Assembly (NCBI RefSeq): GCF_900111345.1
Contig: NZ_FOGY01000001.1
Location: forward strand, 620,001-684,000
Direction: 5' to 3'
DNA: 64,000 nt
Origin: Psychrobacillus sp. OK032
GTDB taxonomy: Bacteria; Bacillota; Bacilli; Bacillales_A; Planococcaceae
This document shows positions 42,389 through 50,536 of the stretch, piece after piece (the first letter of the stretch is position 1; the number at the start of each line of letters is the position of its first letter). The notes below the pieces were generated by a model, which was not told where the DNA came from, did not search any database, and saw only the letters and a program-made list of their open reading frames with translations. The position numbers and the translations under genes are program-made.

Positions 42389-42438
42389 AAAAAAGGGCTG
42401 CTCCAAAGTCGGTTGATGTCGACTTTGGAGCAGCCCCT
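42389..42438 (-). terminator. Strong terminator of the 5'-nucleotidase fusion gene
   Basis: A perfect 17-bp stem (GGGCTGCTCCAAAGTCG with its complement) and an 8-nt loop, followed on the minus strand by TTTTTTAGC. It is one of the most stable hairpins in the window. Confidence 0.92.
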
Positions 42439-42452
42439 ATATTACTTACTAT

Positions 42453-45400
42453 TTACTTTGCAATGTTTACAATTCTACCTTCTATTTTAGGATCTACTTC
42501 ACCAGCAGTTTTTAAGTAAGCTGCGAAGCTTTCCCAGTCGGAGATTCCGATGTCAGTTGCACGACCATCAGCTGCTGCACTAGCGAAATCAGGACCACCT
42601 GCAATGTAAGAATTGGTGATAACTGTATATGTTTTTGTATCTTCTACTGGAGCAAACTTTCCGTCTTTGTCTGCTGCTTGTATCGAAACTACTCGTTTAC
42701 CAGCAGGCTTAGAGCTATCAAATTCGATTTTCAGACCAGCTACATGTAGGAAAGATCCACTTTCTGTAGGTACTACAGAAACGCCACCTTCGATGACTTG
42801 TTTTAATTCTGCTCCTGTTAGGTCTACGCTGTAAAGACCATTATTGAACGATAATACAGTCAGTACATCTCCCATTGTGATTGGTCCTTGGTCAACTGGA
42901 CCGCGGACTCCCCCACCATTTTGTAGGGCAATCGTTGCATTTGGAGATACTAGTTTCCCCTGTGCCAACATACTATCTGCAACCAGGTTTCCAAGTGCAG
43001 TTTCACTGTTTCGTACACTTTCCCCTTGATTGCCCGGATCGCCAGTACGAGGATTTACTAAAGCATTAACTGCAACTCCACCAGTTTCTTGGTTTTGTAC
43101 TGCTGAAATTCCGATTTTAAATGGTGCAAGGATTGCTTCTGCTTCTGGATCTGCTTTCTGTTCACCAATTGCGATTAGTTTATTTGCATGACTAATAATT
43201 ACGCCGTTCTCATCGAATTGAACATCCAATGTCCCTACGTTTGCACTACTAGAACCTGTTTGTACGATAACCGTTGGGTCCTTTTTAGCACCATTTTCAT
43301 CTTTATCAACAATAGCTGCTTCTTTTAATGTTGTGTGTGAATGACCTCCAACAATTACGTCGATGCCATCTACATTAGCTGCTAATAAAAGATCGTTTTT
43401 TTCGACAGGATTATCATATCCTAAGTGGCTTATGGCAACAATTTTATCGACACCTTGCGCTTCTAATGAAGCAACTGCTTTTTCTGCCTCTTTTATATAA
43501 TCTTCAAAAGTTACTTTGTCAGGGCTTGAGCTACCAGCAGTCGTTTCCGTTGTTAAGCCGAAAATACCAACTTTTTCTCCATCTACTTCTACGATTGTTC
43601 CATCATAAATATTTCCTGGTGCAGCATTTGGAGCAATCGTTTCCTTATGCAACCCAGCAAGTTTCTCATCTTTAGAAAAATCTACGTTCGCTGTAACGAT
43701 TGGGAATTTTGCGTTCTTCACAAAATCTGCTAAAGCTTGATGTCCTTCAGCCTGTTTCCCTAAGTCAAACTCATGGTTTCCTAATGTCATTGCATCGTAT
43801 CCCATGTAATTCATTAACGCTAAATCAGCCTCACCTTGATATTCGGTAAAATATAATGTCCCTTGGAATACATCCCCTGCATCAAGTAGTAATGCATTTG
43901 GTTTTTCTTTACGAACATCATTAATAATTGTTGCACGTTTTGGAGCATTTTCAATTGCTGCATGTGTATCATTTGTATGAATGATTGAAAGTTCGAAGTC
44001 AGCTTCTTCTTTTGCTTTTCCTCCAAATTCATATACAGCAACTGTTCCCGAAACTTCATGAGTTGCAGCAAGTAAAGCTTTACCTGTTGGACTCTTGTCA
44101 GCAGGGATAAATTGTAATCCTTCTGGTGAAACATCTCCAGCAACATCTTCCGAGAAGTCACGGCTTGAAATAAGTGTGACAAATTTAGGTTCTTTTACAT
44201 CCGTTAAATCATAAACCATAATACCGCTATAACGTTCTAATGCAATAAATCCATAAGTAGTTCCATCGATTTCGCCAACTACTGCCGTTTCTGGCTCTGG
44301 ACCTTTATCATCACTACGGCTGTCTACTTTAATCTCATCGCTATTTGTGTTGAAATATTTCGGTGTTTTTTCAGCAATAATACGCTCAAACTCACTTCCG
44401 CTATCATACACTTGCTCTAACGTTTCCGCATCGAAAATTGAGAAGCTACGTCCACCATAACCATAAATCGCTTCATATGCAGTGCCTTCTGCATTTAGTC
44501 CATTTTCAGTTGTTACTTTATAACCTTTTAAAGTCGATAAATCAAATTTGTCTAGTTCCGCTTGCGTATAACCTTCGTATTTAGAAGCATCTAATTTAAT
44601 CGGCAATTCAATATCTGCAAGCTCCGCTACTTCTGTATAACCACCATCATCTACATAGTCACGAGAGTCACCTTCGTTTGGTGTAATGATGTACGTTTTG
44701 CCATCAACTACGAAAGTATCCATTGCATCAGGCATATGCCATGTAAGAATTGGCGCTTTATGGATACCAATTGCTTTGTCATCTTTATTTGCATCCATTT
44801 CATTTCCTGCAACCGAATGATCAAGCACGCCTAATCCTTTTACGGACACAATTTTGTTGTTTACAAGATCTACAGTCGCCACAGCATTATTTTCTTGTAA
44901 TGTTACATACGCCGTTTTGCTATCTGGTGATACCGTTACGTATTCTGGTTCTAGTTGCGCTAGGTAAGAAGAGCCTTTTCCTTGGTAAGACATGCGCACT
45001 TTATCATCCAACATATCTTCCGTGAATGTTAGAGTTGTTTCTTCAAATGAAGCTACATCAATGACAGAAATAGTACCTTCAGGATCAACTGTTGTATCCT
45101 TATTAGGTTCCCCTTCATTTGCTACAACTGCTTTTTTCCCGTCTGGTGAGAATGTCACCATATCTGGTAAAGCACCAACTTGAACAGACTTCACAAACTT
45201 CCCGTCTTTTGTAGCGAAGATAATATAACCCGGGTCTGTTTTTTCAGCGTATGCAGCAATTGTGATTAAATCTTCTGTTGGGTGTGAAGCAATACTAGTA
45301 ATGTTCTTCACGCCTTCAATTCCGTAATCTTCAATAACAACGCGTTTTGCTGAATCTACTTGTGTAAATTCACCAGACTTCACATCTGCAAATGATAAAA

Positions 45401-46157
45401 TATCAAATCCACCAACTGCACCATTTGTAACGAATGCTTTTTTCAATTTTTCATCATAAGCTAAAATTTCCGTTCCAGTTTCTCCTTGACCACTATCATA
45501 GCGAGCAACTTGAGTAACCGTTAGTTGATCAGGGTTAGAATTGTAAAGGGCTGGCGCTTTAATAGTTCCACCTTCATTAGGTTTTGCTGCCACCAATTGT
45601 GCATGTTTTTTGTCTGCTGGTGTTTTGAATTTAGCTAATAGTAGGTCTCGTGGTGCTTTACCTGTAAAACGGTACATAATTGCAGATCTTGCTTTCAATT
45701 GATCGGACAACTTTTGAAGTTGTTTTTCTACTTCTGCCGAGTCTTTTGCTGCCTCCGCTTTTTCAATTGCCCCCATAATTGGGTTTATGTATTCAGTCGC
45801 ATAGTTATATGCATCGATATATGGAACTACGCCTTTTGTAATTCTTTCATTATATAAGTCTTCTAAATCAGCTAATAATGCTTTTTTGTTTTTTGCCTTC
45901 GATTTTTCAATTGCTGCTTTAGCTTTTTGATAGCTTTCCTTTGCTGTATTTAGCGCAGGATAAAGTTCTTTACTCGTCGTAATTTTCCCTTTTTGTGCTG
46001 GAACTACATACGCATAAGATGCCTCTTTCATATCTTTGCGCGCTTGATCCACCATATCTTGTAATGAGCTATTTGCAAAGCCAACGCCCGTTGATGAAAA
46101 TAAAGAGGTCGCAAGTACTGTAGCCATTACTGACTTTTTTACTGTATTTTTTTTCAT
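42453..46157 (-). CDS. Secreted bifunctional phosphatase: choice-of-anchor I domain fused to 5'-nucleotidase
   Basis: A 1234-residue exported protein. Domain order: signal peptide (1-29); a helical, lysine-rich segment (about 30-200) resembling SbsC-type cell-wall-binding helices; a beta-propeller-like choice-of-anchor I domain (about 210-690; TVTQVARYDSGQGETGTEIL). Next comes a calcineurin-like metallophosphatase (about 715-960; LSIIHTNDTHAAIEN, LLLDAGDVFQGTLY, AMTLGNHEFDLG, VIVGGHSHTT), then a 5'-nucleotidase C-terminal domain (about 1000-1230; ETALGNLVADSML, NGGGVRGPVDQGPITMGDVL, IAGGPDFASAAADG). It probably hydrolyses extracellular nucleotides or other phosphoesters for phosphate or nucleoside salvage. 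No LPXTG or SLH motif is present. A PhoP-box-like sequence lies upstream. Confidence 0.92.
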   Translation of the reverse strand: MKKNTVKKSVMATVLATSLFSSTGVGFANSSLQDMVDQARKDMKEASYAYVVPAQKGKITTSKELYPALNTAKESYQKAKAAIEKSKAKNKKALLADLEDLYNERITKGVVPYIDAYNYATEYINPIMGAIEKAEAAKDSAEVEKQLQKLSDQLKARSAIMYRFTGKAPRDLLLAKFKTPADKKHAQLVAAKPNEGGTIKAPALYNSNPDQLTVTQVARYDSGQGETGTEILAYDEKLKKAFVTNGAVGGFDILSFADVKSGEFTQVDSAKRVVIEDYGIEGVKNITSIASHPTEDLITIAAYAEKTDPGYIIFATKDGKFVKSVQVGALPDMVTFSPDGKKAVVANEGEPNKDTTVDPEGTISVIDVASFEETTLTFTEDMLDDKVRMSYQGKGSSYLAQLEPEYVTVSPDSKTAYVTLQENNAVATVDLVNNKIVSVKGLGVLDHSVAGNEMDANKDDKAIGIHKAPILTWHMPDAMDTFVVDGKTYIITPNEGDSRDYVDDGGYTEVAELADIELPIKLDASKYEGYTQAELDKFDLSTLKGYKVTTENGLNAEGTAYEAIYGYGGRSFSIFDAETLEQVYDSGSEFERIIAEKTPKYFNTNSDEIKVDSRSDDKGPEPETAVVGEIDGTTYGFIALERYSGIMVYDLTDVKEPKFVTLISSRDFSEDVAGDVSPEGLQFIPADKSPTGKALLAATHEVSGTVAVYEFGGKAKEEADFELSIIHTNDTHAAIENAPKRATIINDVRKEKPNALLLDAGDVFQGTLYFTEYQGEADLALMNYMGYDAMTLGNHEFDLGKQAEGHQALADFVKNAKFPIVTANVDFSKDEKLAGLHKETIAPNAAPGNIYDGTIVEVDGEKVGIFGLTTETTAGSSSPDKVTFEDYIKEAEKAVASLEAQGVDKIVAISHLGYDNPVEKNDLLLAANVDGIDVIVGGHSHTTLKEAAIVDKDENGAKKDPTVIVQTGSSSANVGTLDVQFDENGVIISHANKLIAIGEQKADPEAEAILAPFKIGISAVQNQETGGVAVNALVNPRTGDPGNQGESVRNSETALGNLVADSMLAQGKLVSPNATIALQNGGGVRGPVDQGPITMGDVLTVLSFNNGLYSVDLTGAELKQVIEGGVSVVPTESGSFLHVAGLKIEFDSSKPAGKRVVSIQAADKDGKFAPVEDTKTYTVITNSYIAGGPDFASAAADGRATDIGISDWESFAAYLKTAGEVDPKIEGRIVNIAK

Positions 46158-46276
46158 GATTTTCCTCCTACTGATATTTATGAACTACTAATCTACTAAA
46201 AAAAGTTTAATGTAATTGAATATAACGATAACTACTTAAGAATAGAGAATTCAAATATTAAGTACAATGTGAATAT

Positions 46277-46293
46277 TGTTAAATACGTGTAAA
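46277..46293 (-). promoter_or_regulatory. PhoP-box-like repeats upstream of the 5'-nucleotidase gene
   Basis: On the gene strand TTTACA-N5-TTAACA, an 11-nt start-to-start spacing as in Bacillus Pho boxes, followed by TTCACA and TTAATA at less exact spacing. About 120 bp upstream of the start codon. Suggestive of phosphate-starvation control of the phosphatase. Confidence 0.35.
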
Positions 46294-46315
46294 TTATCGT
46301 TTACATGCATTTACA

Positions 46316-46360
46316 ATAAAAAGAAGTGTTACTGGCGTCAGGCACCCGTAACACTTCTCT
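46316..46360 (-). terminator. Terminator of the YdjM-like gene
   Basis: AGAAGTGTTAC and GTAACACTTCT form an 11-bp stem. The loop carries GGCGTCAGGCACCC, a TGCCTGACGCC-type motif common in hairpins of this group. T-rich on the minus strand. Confidence 0.82.
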
Positions 46361-46371
46361 TATTACATCTT

Positions 46372-46851
46372 TCAAAAATATTCTACAAAAACTCCATACC
46401 CAAAATACACCGTTAACAGTGACAAAGCGGCGAACACTACATCTTCCACCGCTCCTCCAGTTTTCGTTGTAATCGGAAAACGCACTGTTACTTTTATCGG
46501 GTACAACAATTTGATCCCATTTTTCGTTGCCATATCTAAAATGTAGTGGCTCGCCATTCCTACTAATATTCCCACAACAATTGATTCATTTGTCACGAAT
46601 GAATTCAAAAGAATCCCCATGAGAAACAAAAACAATAAACTATGCGTAAATGAACGGTGCCCAAAGATGGAACTAATAATTTTAGATAGTAAAGGCAATG
46701 TTCTCCCGATTTTACTACCTCCGTGACAAATATCTGGTATCAAAGCACCGACGACCCCAGCGCCAACTAAAAGGACAGTATCATAATTTGAAACTTGTGC
46801 AAAAGCAAGACTTGCTGTAATACCGCCAATGATGTGTGTCTTTCCTGTCAT
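46372..46851 (-). CDS. YdjM/DUF457-type membrane metal-dependent hydrolase
   Basis: A 159-residue membrane protein. It starts MTGKTHIIGGITASLAFAQV and has GALIPDICHGGSKIGRT, IFGHRSFTHSLLFLF and VGMASHYILDMATKNGIKLL, the H...D...HRxxTHS...HxxxD set of the YdjM family. The conserved His and Asp residues probably bind metal at the membrane face. The biochemical role is poorly defined. ATG at 46851 is chosen with AAGGAG 10 nt upstream; the frame is open eight codons further. Confidence 0.87.
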   Translation of the reverse strand: MTGKTHIIGGITASLAFAQVSNYDTVLLVGAGVVGALIPDICHGGSKIGRTLPLLSKIISSIFGHRSFTHSLLFLFLMGILLNSFVTNESIVVGILVGMASHYILDMATKNGIKLLYPIKVTVRFPITTKTGGAVEDVVFAALSLLTVYFGYGVFVEYF

Positions 46852-46975
46852 GCTTTTTATTCTCCTTCTATACATAAGTCAAGTATCTATTTTACACTAT
46901 TTTTCCAAGTGACTAAATAGTCTAGTAGTATCCATTTGATAAAAAACTCCTCATACGAAATAGCCGTTTATGAAT

Positions 46976-47001
46976 GTTTGACGGATATTTAAACTGGGTA
47001 T
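46976..47001 (+). promoter_or_regulatory. Candidate sigma-B promoter
   Basis: GTTTGA, 14-nt spacer, GGGTAT: one mismatch from the Bacillus sigma-B consensus GTTTAA...GGGTAT. It ends 34 bp before the start of the small membrane protein gene at 47036. An overlapping TTGACG could serve sigma-A. Confidence 0.6.
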
Positions 47002-47035
47002 CATATAACAACAATACATTTAGGGAGGGATTAAG

Positions 47036-47434
47036 ATGAATAAAACTAGAAGTGCCTTATTAATTGGAGGAATTGCCGCATTAGCATATGCGTACTACAC
47101 TAAATTAGATAGAGAACAGGCAATGACAACGTTAAAAAATACAAAAACGAAAATCAATTCTTATGCGGACGCAAAAAAGCATAAACCAACGCAAATGACA
47201 AAAGCCGGTTTCTCAGATCCTGATGATCCAGATGACAATCGCATGGTAGAAGAAGGGTCCATGACAAGCGTTCAATATTATAATGAAAAAGTCCAAGAAC
47301 CAGATTCCAAGTCGGCAGCAAAAAATGCCTTTCCAAAATCTCAACAAAAAAAGCTTCCTAAATCGGAAGAATCATTATCCGATGCGAATAACCATTCGCC
47401 GGCAAAACAAGAAAATACGAATCATAGTGTGTAA
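47036..47434 (+). CDS. Small membrane-anchored hypothetical protein, probably general-stress induced
   Basis: A 132-residue protein with one N-terminal hydrophobic helix (ALLIGGIAALAYAYYTKLDR) and a long, hydrophilic, Lys/Asp/Ser-rich tail that is likely disordered (FSDPDDPDDNRMVEEG; PKSQQKKLPKSEESLSDANN). Size and layout resemble YtxH-type stress proteins, but the YtxH glycine-zipper pattern is not clear, so I do not assign it. Good start: GGGAGGG 7-8 nt before ATG 47036. A sigma-B-type promoter lies just upstream and a bidirectional terminator just downstream, so it is a single stress-controlled gene. Confidence 0.78.
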   Translation: MNKTRSALLIGGIAALAYAYYTKLDREQAMTTLKNTKTKINSYADAKKHKPTQMTKAGFSDPDDPDDNRMVEEGSMTSVQYYNEKVQEPDSKSAAKNAFPKSQQKKLPKSEESLSDANNHSPAKQENTNHSV

Positions 47435-47440
47435 AATTAG

Positions 47441-47480
47441 AAAAAGCGACTGAAGTGAGAACATACTTCAGTCGCTTTTC
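47441..47480 (+). terminator. Bidirectional terminator between convergent genes
   Basis: AAAAGCGACTGAAGT, 8-nt loop, ACTTCAGTCGCTTTT: a 15-bp perfect stem with A/T tails on both sides. It serves the small membrane protein and the GDSL hydrolase gene. Confidence 0.9.
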
Positions 47481-47484
47481 TTAT

Positions 47485-48513
47485 TCAATTCTCCTTTTGT
47501 AACAATGCTAGCTTCGCTTTAGATGGAGTTTCATACCGAATTGCTTCGTTTTTCTGAACGAAGCTACTTCCCCCTAAACCGTAAAGACCATTCTGTTGTC
47601 CTTTATAGCTGTAAACTCGATACTCTTCCCCCTTTTTCAAAGTCCGAATAGTAGATAGAGAGCCATCTTTTTCAATTTTCATAAGATAAGTATCTCGAAG
47701 AACCGTTATTTTACCGATTTGACCAAGTTTAAGCTCTGTTTTCCCCCACATTACTTTCGGAACGTGAGTTGGAACCTGTACAGGCATCAAATAATTCTGT
47801 AAAAATTGATCCGCTAATACTTGATAACCCGCTTCATTCGGATGAATATCCTTTGGGTTTTCCAAAAATGAAGTACCATGTAGATCGAAAGCAGTTGCTA
47901 TCTCAACAAAATGAACATCTTCTCTTTTCGCAATTTCAGCCATTCTACCATTCACAAAATTAAAAGCCAGTTTTAGCTGTTGTTTGACCTTCTCATCTGC
48001 TACATGGGGTAACGGAAAATAATAACCAAACAAATAAATATCCGCTTCCGAGTTGAGTGCTTTCACCTGCTGAATGGCAGAAGTCAAATTACTAGCTACT
48101 TTATTATACAATGCCGTCGCTTTCGCAAGATCTGCATTAATACTTTCATCGGCTGGGTTATACATTTCATCTATAAAATCGTTGGCACCACTAATGATCG
48201 TAACAAGCTCTGCTTCTTTTAAAGCTTGCTGCACCTCTGTACGCTTTAAAGTTTCCAACAAACCGACACTAGTTTCGCCCGTCATCGCAAATTCTTTATT
48301 AAATGATGCTAACATATCTTTCTTAGCAAGCTCTTCACTAATAATATCCGTGAAACCTCTACCAACCTTTACCCCATAAGGTGTATGACCGGCTGCTAAT
48401 GAATCTCCCAAGGCCACATAATCGATCTTCTTGCTCTCTGCCTGCGCCGCAGGAGTCCACACGCTAGAAATAGCAAGTGTTGCGACTAATACAAAAGTTA
48501 AAACTTTCTTCAC
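47485..48513 (-). CDS. Secreted SGNH/GDSL-family hydrolase
   Basis: A 342-residue exported esterase/lipase-like enzyme. The signal peptide (VLTFVLVATLAISSVWTPAA) is followed by block I DYVALGDSLAAGHTPYG (Ser38), block III SGANDFIDEM (GxND), and block V DIHPNEAGYQVLADQF with the Asp-x-His pair. The C-terminal 90 residues (PKVMWGKTELKLGQIGKITV) look like a beta-rich SH3- or copper-amine-oxidase-like extension. Acts outside the cell on lipids, acetylated wall glycans or other esters; specificity unknown. The start is GTG at 48513 after GGGGG. Confidence 0.88.
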   Translation of the reverse strand: MKKVLTFVLVATLAISSVWTPAAQAESKKIDYVALGDSLAAGHTPYGVKVGRGFTDIISEELAKKDMLASFNKEFAMTGETSVGLLETLKRTEVQQALKEAELVTIISGANDFIDEMYNPADESINADLAKATALYNKVASNLTSAIQQVKALNSEADIYLFGYYFPLPHVADEKVKQQLKLAFNFVNGRMAEIAKREDVHFVEIATAFDLHGTSFLENPKDIHPNEAGYQVLADQFLQNYLMPVQVPTHVPKVMWGKTELKLGQIGKITVLRDTYLMKIEKDGSLSTIRTLKKGEEYRVYSYKGQQNGLYGLGGSSFVQKNEAIRYETPSKAKLALLQKEN

Positions 48514-48714
48514 TATTTAATACCCCCTTCATCCATTCTATATTATGCAAGAGTATCCATATCAATTATCAGAATAAAATACAATTTATTCTAATAGTAA
48601 CTTTTCCTTTTAAGAGATACAACTTTTTTGTAGTATAGAATTGGCTAGAGTTTAGTATTCACTAGTATGTATTAGGTCATTTTCAACCTAAGTATTACAA
48701 GGAGTAAATAGAGT

Positions 48715-48754
48715 AAAAAATCCTTTCACAGTATTTCTTCAACTGAGAAAGGAT
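48715..48754 (-). terminator. Terminator downstream of the ypeP-like gene
   Basis: ATCCTTTCACAG and CTGAGAAAGGAT stem, T6 on the minus strand. It lies 150 bp after the ypeP-like stop, with a family A fragment in between. The rest of 48514-48906 holds only the promoter region of the GDSL gene. Confidence 0.75.
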
Positions 48755-48773
48755 CTTCAATTCCATAATACTG

Positions 48774-48854
48774 CTGATTTCCGTTTCGGGCGGACGCTTT
48801 CCGCGGGGTGTGCGATAAGCCATCACCAGAGCTCACGCGTACGTTGTATACTCC
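48774..48854. repeat. Family A repeat, right-truncated copy
   Basis: CTGATTTCCGTTTCGGGCGG then ACGCTTTCCGCGGGGTGTGC and GATAAGCCATCACC reproduce the left half of the full element. The copy stops after GCGTACGTTGT. It sits between the ypeP-like stop and its terminator. Confidence 0.7.
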
Positions 48855-48906
48855 GTTTGGAAGACTTAAACGTTACTTTATTTTATAATTTTCAAAGGTT
48901 TTCCAT

Positions 48907-49572
48907 TCACTTATCATTATCCATTTCACTAGTCCCGGTAATCTCAATTCCATTCAATGCCTGTGTAGCCAGTCTATCGGCTTCGGCATTCGCTTTTCTT
49001 GGCACCAATTCGTACTCTGGCTGAATGCCTAAGTCTTTCATCTTCGCTTCAATACGGTCTGCCCAACTAGATAGATCCTTCTCAATTACTGGCCATTCTT
49101 CACTTAAATGGTTAATCACGACCTGTGAATCTCCAATGAACCGGACTGGTAGATGATGAACCCCTAGAATTTCAAGCTCTTGCAAACTTAGATGGAACGC
49201 TGCATATTCTGCCTCATTATTTGATATAAGTTCAGTAGCAAATGAGTTTTTCCTTAATCTGTACGACTTTCCGCTTTGTTCATAATAAATAACGCAACCC
49301 AAACCAGAGCTGCTAGTAGCTCTGTCAAAACCACCGTCAAAATAAACGGTGACATTATGCGGTTCTGTTTCAATTCCTTTCAAATAGCCTTTCAATTCTT
49401 TAATCGTCCACGAACTATCAAAACGATCAATGAATATCACACTCTTCGCGCGACCGGTTTTCTCCAAGTCCTCCGCCACTAGTAAAGCTTGAGTTGCCGG
49501 CATCTCTTCCGAACGAAAGGTAGTTTCCACACCTTTTGGAGTCCTATAACTCCATTCGATTAAAACATTCAT
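48907..49572 (-). CDS. RNase H-like protein (YpeP family)
   Basis: A 221-residue protein. An N-terminal 75-residue domain (MNVLIEWSYRTPKGVETTFR; SVIFIDRFDSSWTIKELKGY) precedes an RNase HI fold. The fold shows VTVYFDGGFDRATSSSGLGC (first Asp), ISNNEAEYAAFHLSLQELEI (Glu), VRFIGDSQVVINHLSEEWPV (second Asp) and VPRKANAEADRLATQAL (fourth acidic residue). All DEDD catalytic positions are present, so hydrolysis of RNA in RNA-DNA hybrids is plausible. The start at 49572 has GGAGG 7 nt upstream. A long structured leader or separate RNA lies upstream. Confidence 0.88.
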   Translation of the reverse strand: MNVLIEWSYRTPKGVETTFRSEEMPATQALLVAEDLEKTGRAKSVIFIDRFDSSWTIKELKGYLKGIETEPHNVTVYFDGGFDRATSSSGLGCVIYYEQSGKSYRLRKNSFATELISNNEAEYAAFHLSLQELEILGVHHLPVRFIGDSQVVINHLSEEWPVIEKDLSSWADRIEAKMKDLGIQPEYELVPRKANAEADRLATQALNGIEITGTSEMDNDK

Positions 49573-49644
49573 CACCAATCCTCCAAACTAATCAATCCGT
49601 AACTATAGATTACCCAATGCAGTTCAATTTTTACACAAGAAAAG

Positions 49645-50005
49645 AAAAAAGCGCCATCCTATTAGAACGACGCTTTCTTCTTTCCCCTTAAAGGGGATGC
49701 ACTCGGAAAATTTGTTAATGTTACTTAGTTAAACCGTTACTGACAATTTTAACATTCATCTCGTCAGTGCAGTTCACTTTGTCTGACAATGTAGCATCAG
49801 ACATCAAGGTGCACTTCCACAAAAAACTTTTCTTTCACTTGCATGTAATACTCTTTTCAATCGAAACCTAAATATATCGGTTCCCGACGAGAGTGCCCTT
49901 CGCCAGTAAAGCAAATTTTCCGCCAAGGCTGTGCAAATCATCCTTTGGAGTCTCTTGTAAACACATGTTTACCAGTCCCTTCCTACGGTAGTTCCGCCTT
50001 GTACT
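49645..50005 (-). ncRNA. Candidate structured RNA or attenuator leader upstream of the ypeP-like gene
   Basis: A gene-free stretch that is more GC-rich than its surroundings. On the minus strand a promoter-like TTTAAA-N17-TATAAA ends near 50010. Downstream are several local hairpins (GTAAACATGTGTTTAC; CCAAAGG with CCTTGG; GGAACC with GGTTTC; GTCTGATGCTACATTGTCAG; CCCCTTTAAGGGG) and an intrinsic terminator (AAAGCGTC with GGCGCTTT plus T6, 49645-49676). The ypeP-like Shine-Dalgarno follows 60 bp later. I could not match it to tmRNA, RNase P, SRP RNA or a known riboswitch. Confidence 0.4.
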
Positions 50006-50126
50006 ATTTATATACCCCGCTCAAAATCATTTAAACATCTTTTTTAAAATGGCTCTGTTAAAGGACAAGGTTGATTAATCATTAATGAATGCGCAGAATG
50101 GGTTTCCAAATATTATTTTGTAAGTA

Positions 50127-50371
50127 TTGCTAATGGAATCAAAAATACCGAAACGAAGTGTCGAATATATGGATAGTCGGATTAGTAGATACAGTATGAA
50201 AAAAGGAAAATGTGAAATAACTGGCGTATTCCTACAAGAACAAAACGTATACTGCCACCATTATATACCTAAACATCTTGGTGGAAGCGACAAATCAATA
50301 ATTTACGTTTTCTCCAAAAAGAAGTTGATGATTTAATCCATATGACCGACAAAATTAAGGCGTATTCCTAA
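50127..50371 (+). pseudogene. Group II intron reverse transcriptase/maturase remnant (C-terminal HNH domain)
   Basis: The frame reads VEYMDSRISRYSMKKGKCEI, then TGVFLQEQNVYCHHYIPKHL and GGSDKS, the HNH-nuclease region found at the C-terminus of LtrA-type intron-encoded proteins (GKCxxTG...CHHYxPxxLGG). A one-base frame change at about 50300 leads to NLRFLQKEVDDLIHMTDKIK, the natural continuation. The reverse transcriptase and maturase domains are absent, and no domain V/VI ribozyme sequence is seen downstream. It is a decayed end of an intron ORF. Confidence 0.82.
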
Positions 50372-50449
50372 CGGTTAGTGAAACTTTTAGGATTCTTAAT
50401 TCATAAAATACAATATGAAACCATTTTAGTCTAAATGGAGGTGAGTGTA

Positions 50450-50533
50450 TTGAGTTTAGCTACTTGGTTTGCCGTCGGTATTGGCACGGCTGTTGCAATA
50501 GGTTTATTCGGAAAATGGAAAAGGAAAAAATAA
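50450..50533 (+). CDS. 27-residue membrane peptide with strong ribosome binding site
   Basis: TTG at 50450 gives SLATWFAVGIGTAVAIGL then FGKWKRKK: one glycine-rich transmembrane helix and a strongly basic tail. GGAGGTGA lies 5 nt upstream, an ideal Shine-Dalgarno, and an intrinsic terminator follows 3 bp after the stop, so it looks like a complete small transcription unit. The shape resembles small membrane peptides and type I toxins of Firmicutes, but no antisense RNA could be identified. It is below usual gene-calling size limits. Confidence 0.6.
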   Translation: MSLATWFAVGIGTAVAIGLFGKWKRKK

Positions 50534-50536
50534 ATT

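Noticed and set aside
43820-44182. Overlapping minus-strand and plus-strand frames inside the 5'-nucleotidase gene
   Set aside because: They are shadow frames of a long, well-conserved coding region and have no ribosome sites.
49645-50005. Known structural RNAs (tmRNA, RNase P, SRP RNA, T-box, common riboswitches)
   Set aside because: None of the conserved cores I know for these classes (for example a T-box GGGTGG or the TPP CTGAGA element) is present. The class stays open.
49645-50126. Ribozyme part of a group II intron upstream of the HNH remnant
   Set aside because: No GUGYG-type 5' end, no domain V hairpin with AGC...GUU triad and no reverse transcriptase domain were found; the structured region also reads better on the opposite strand.
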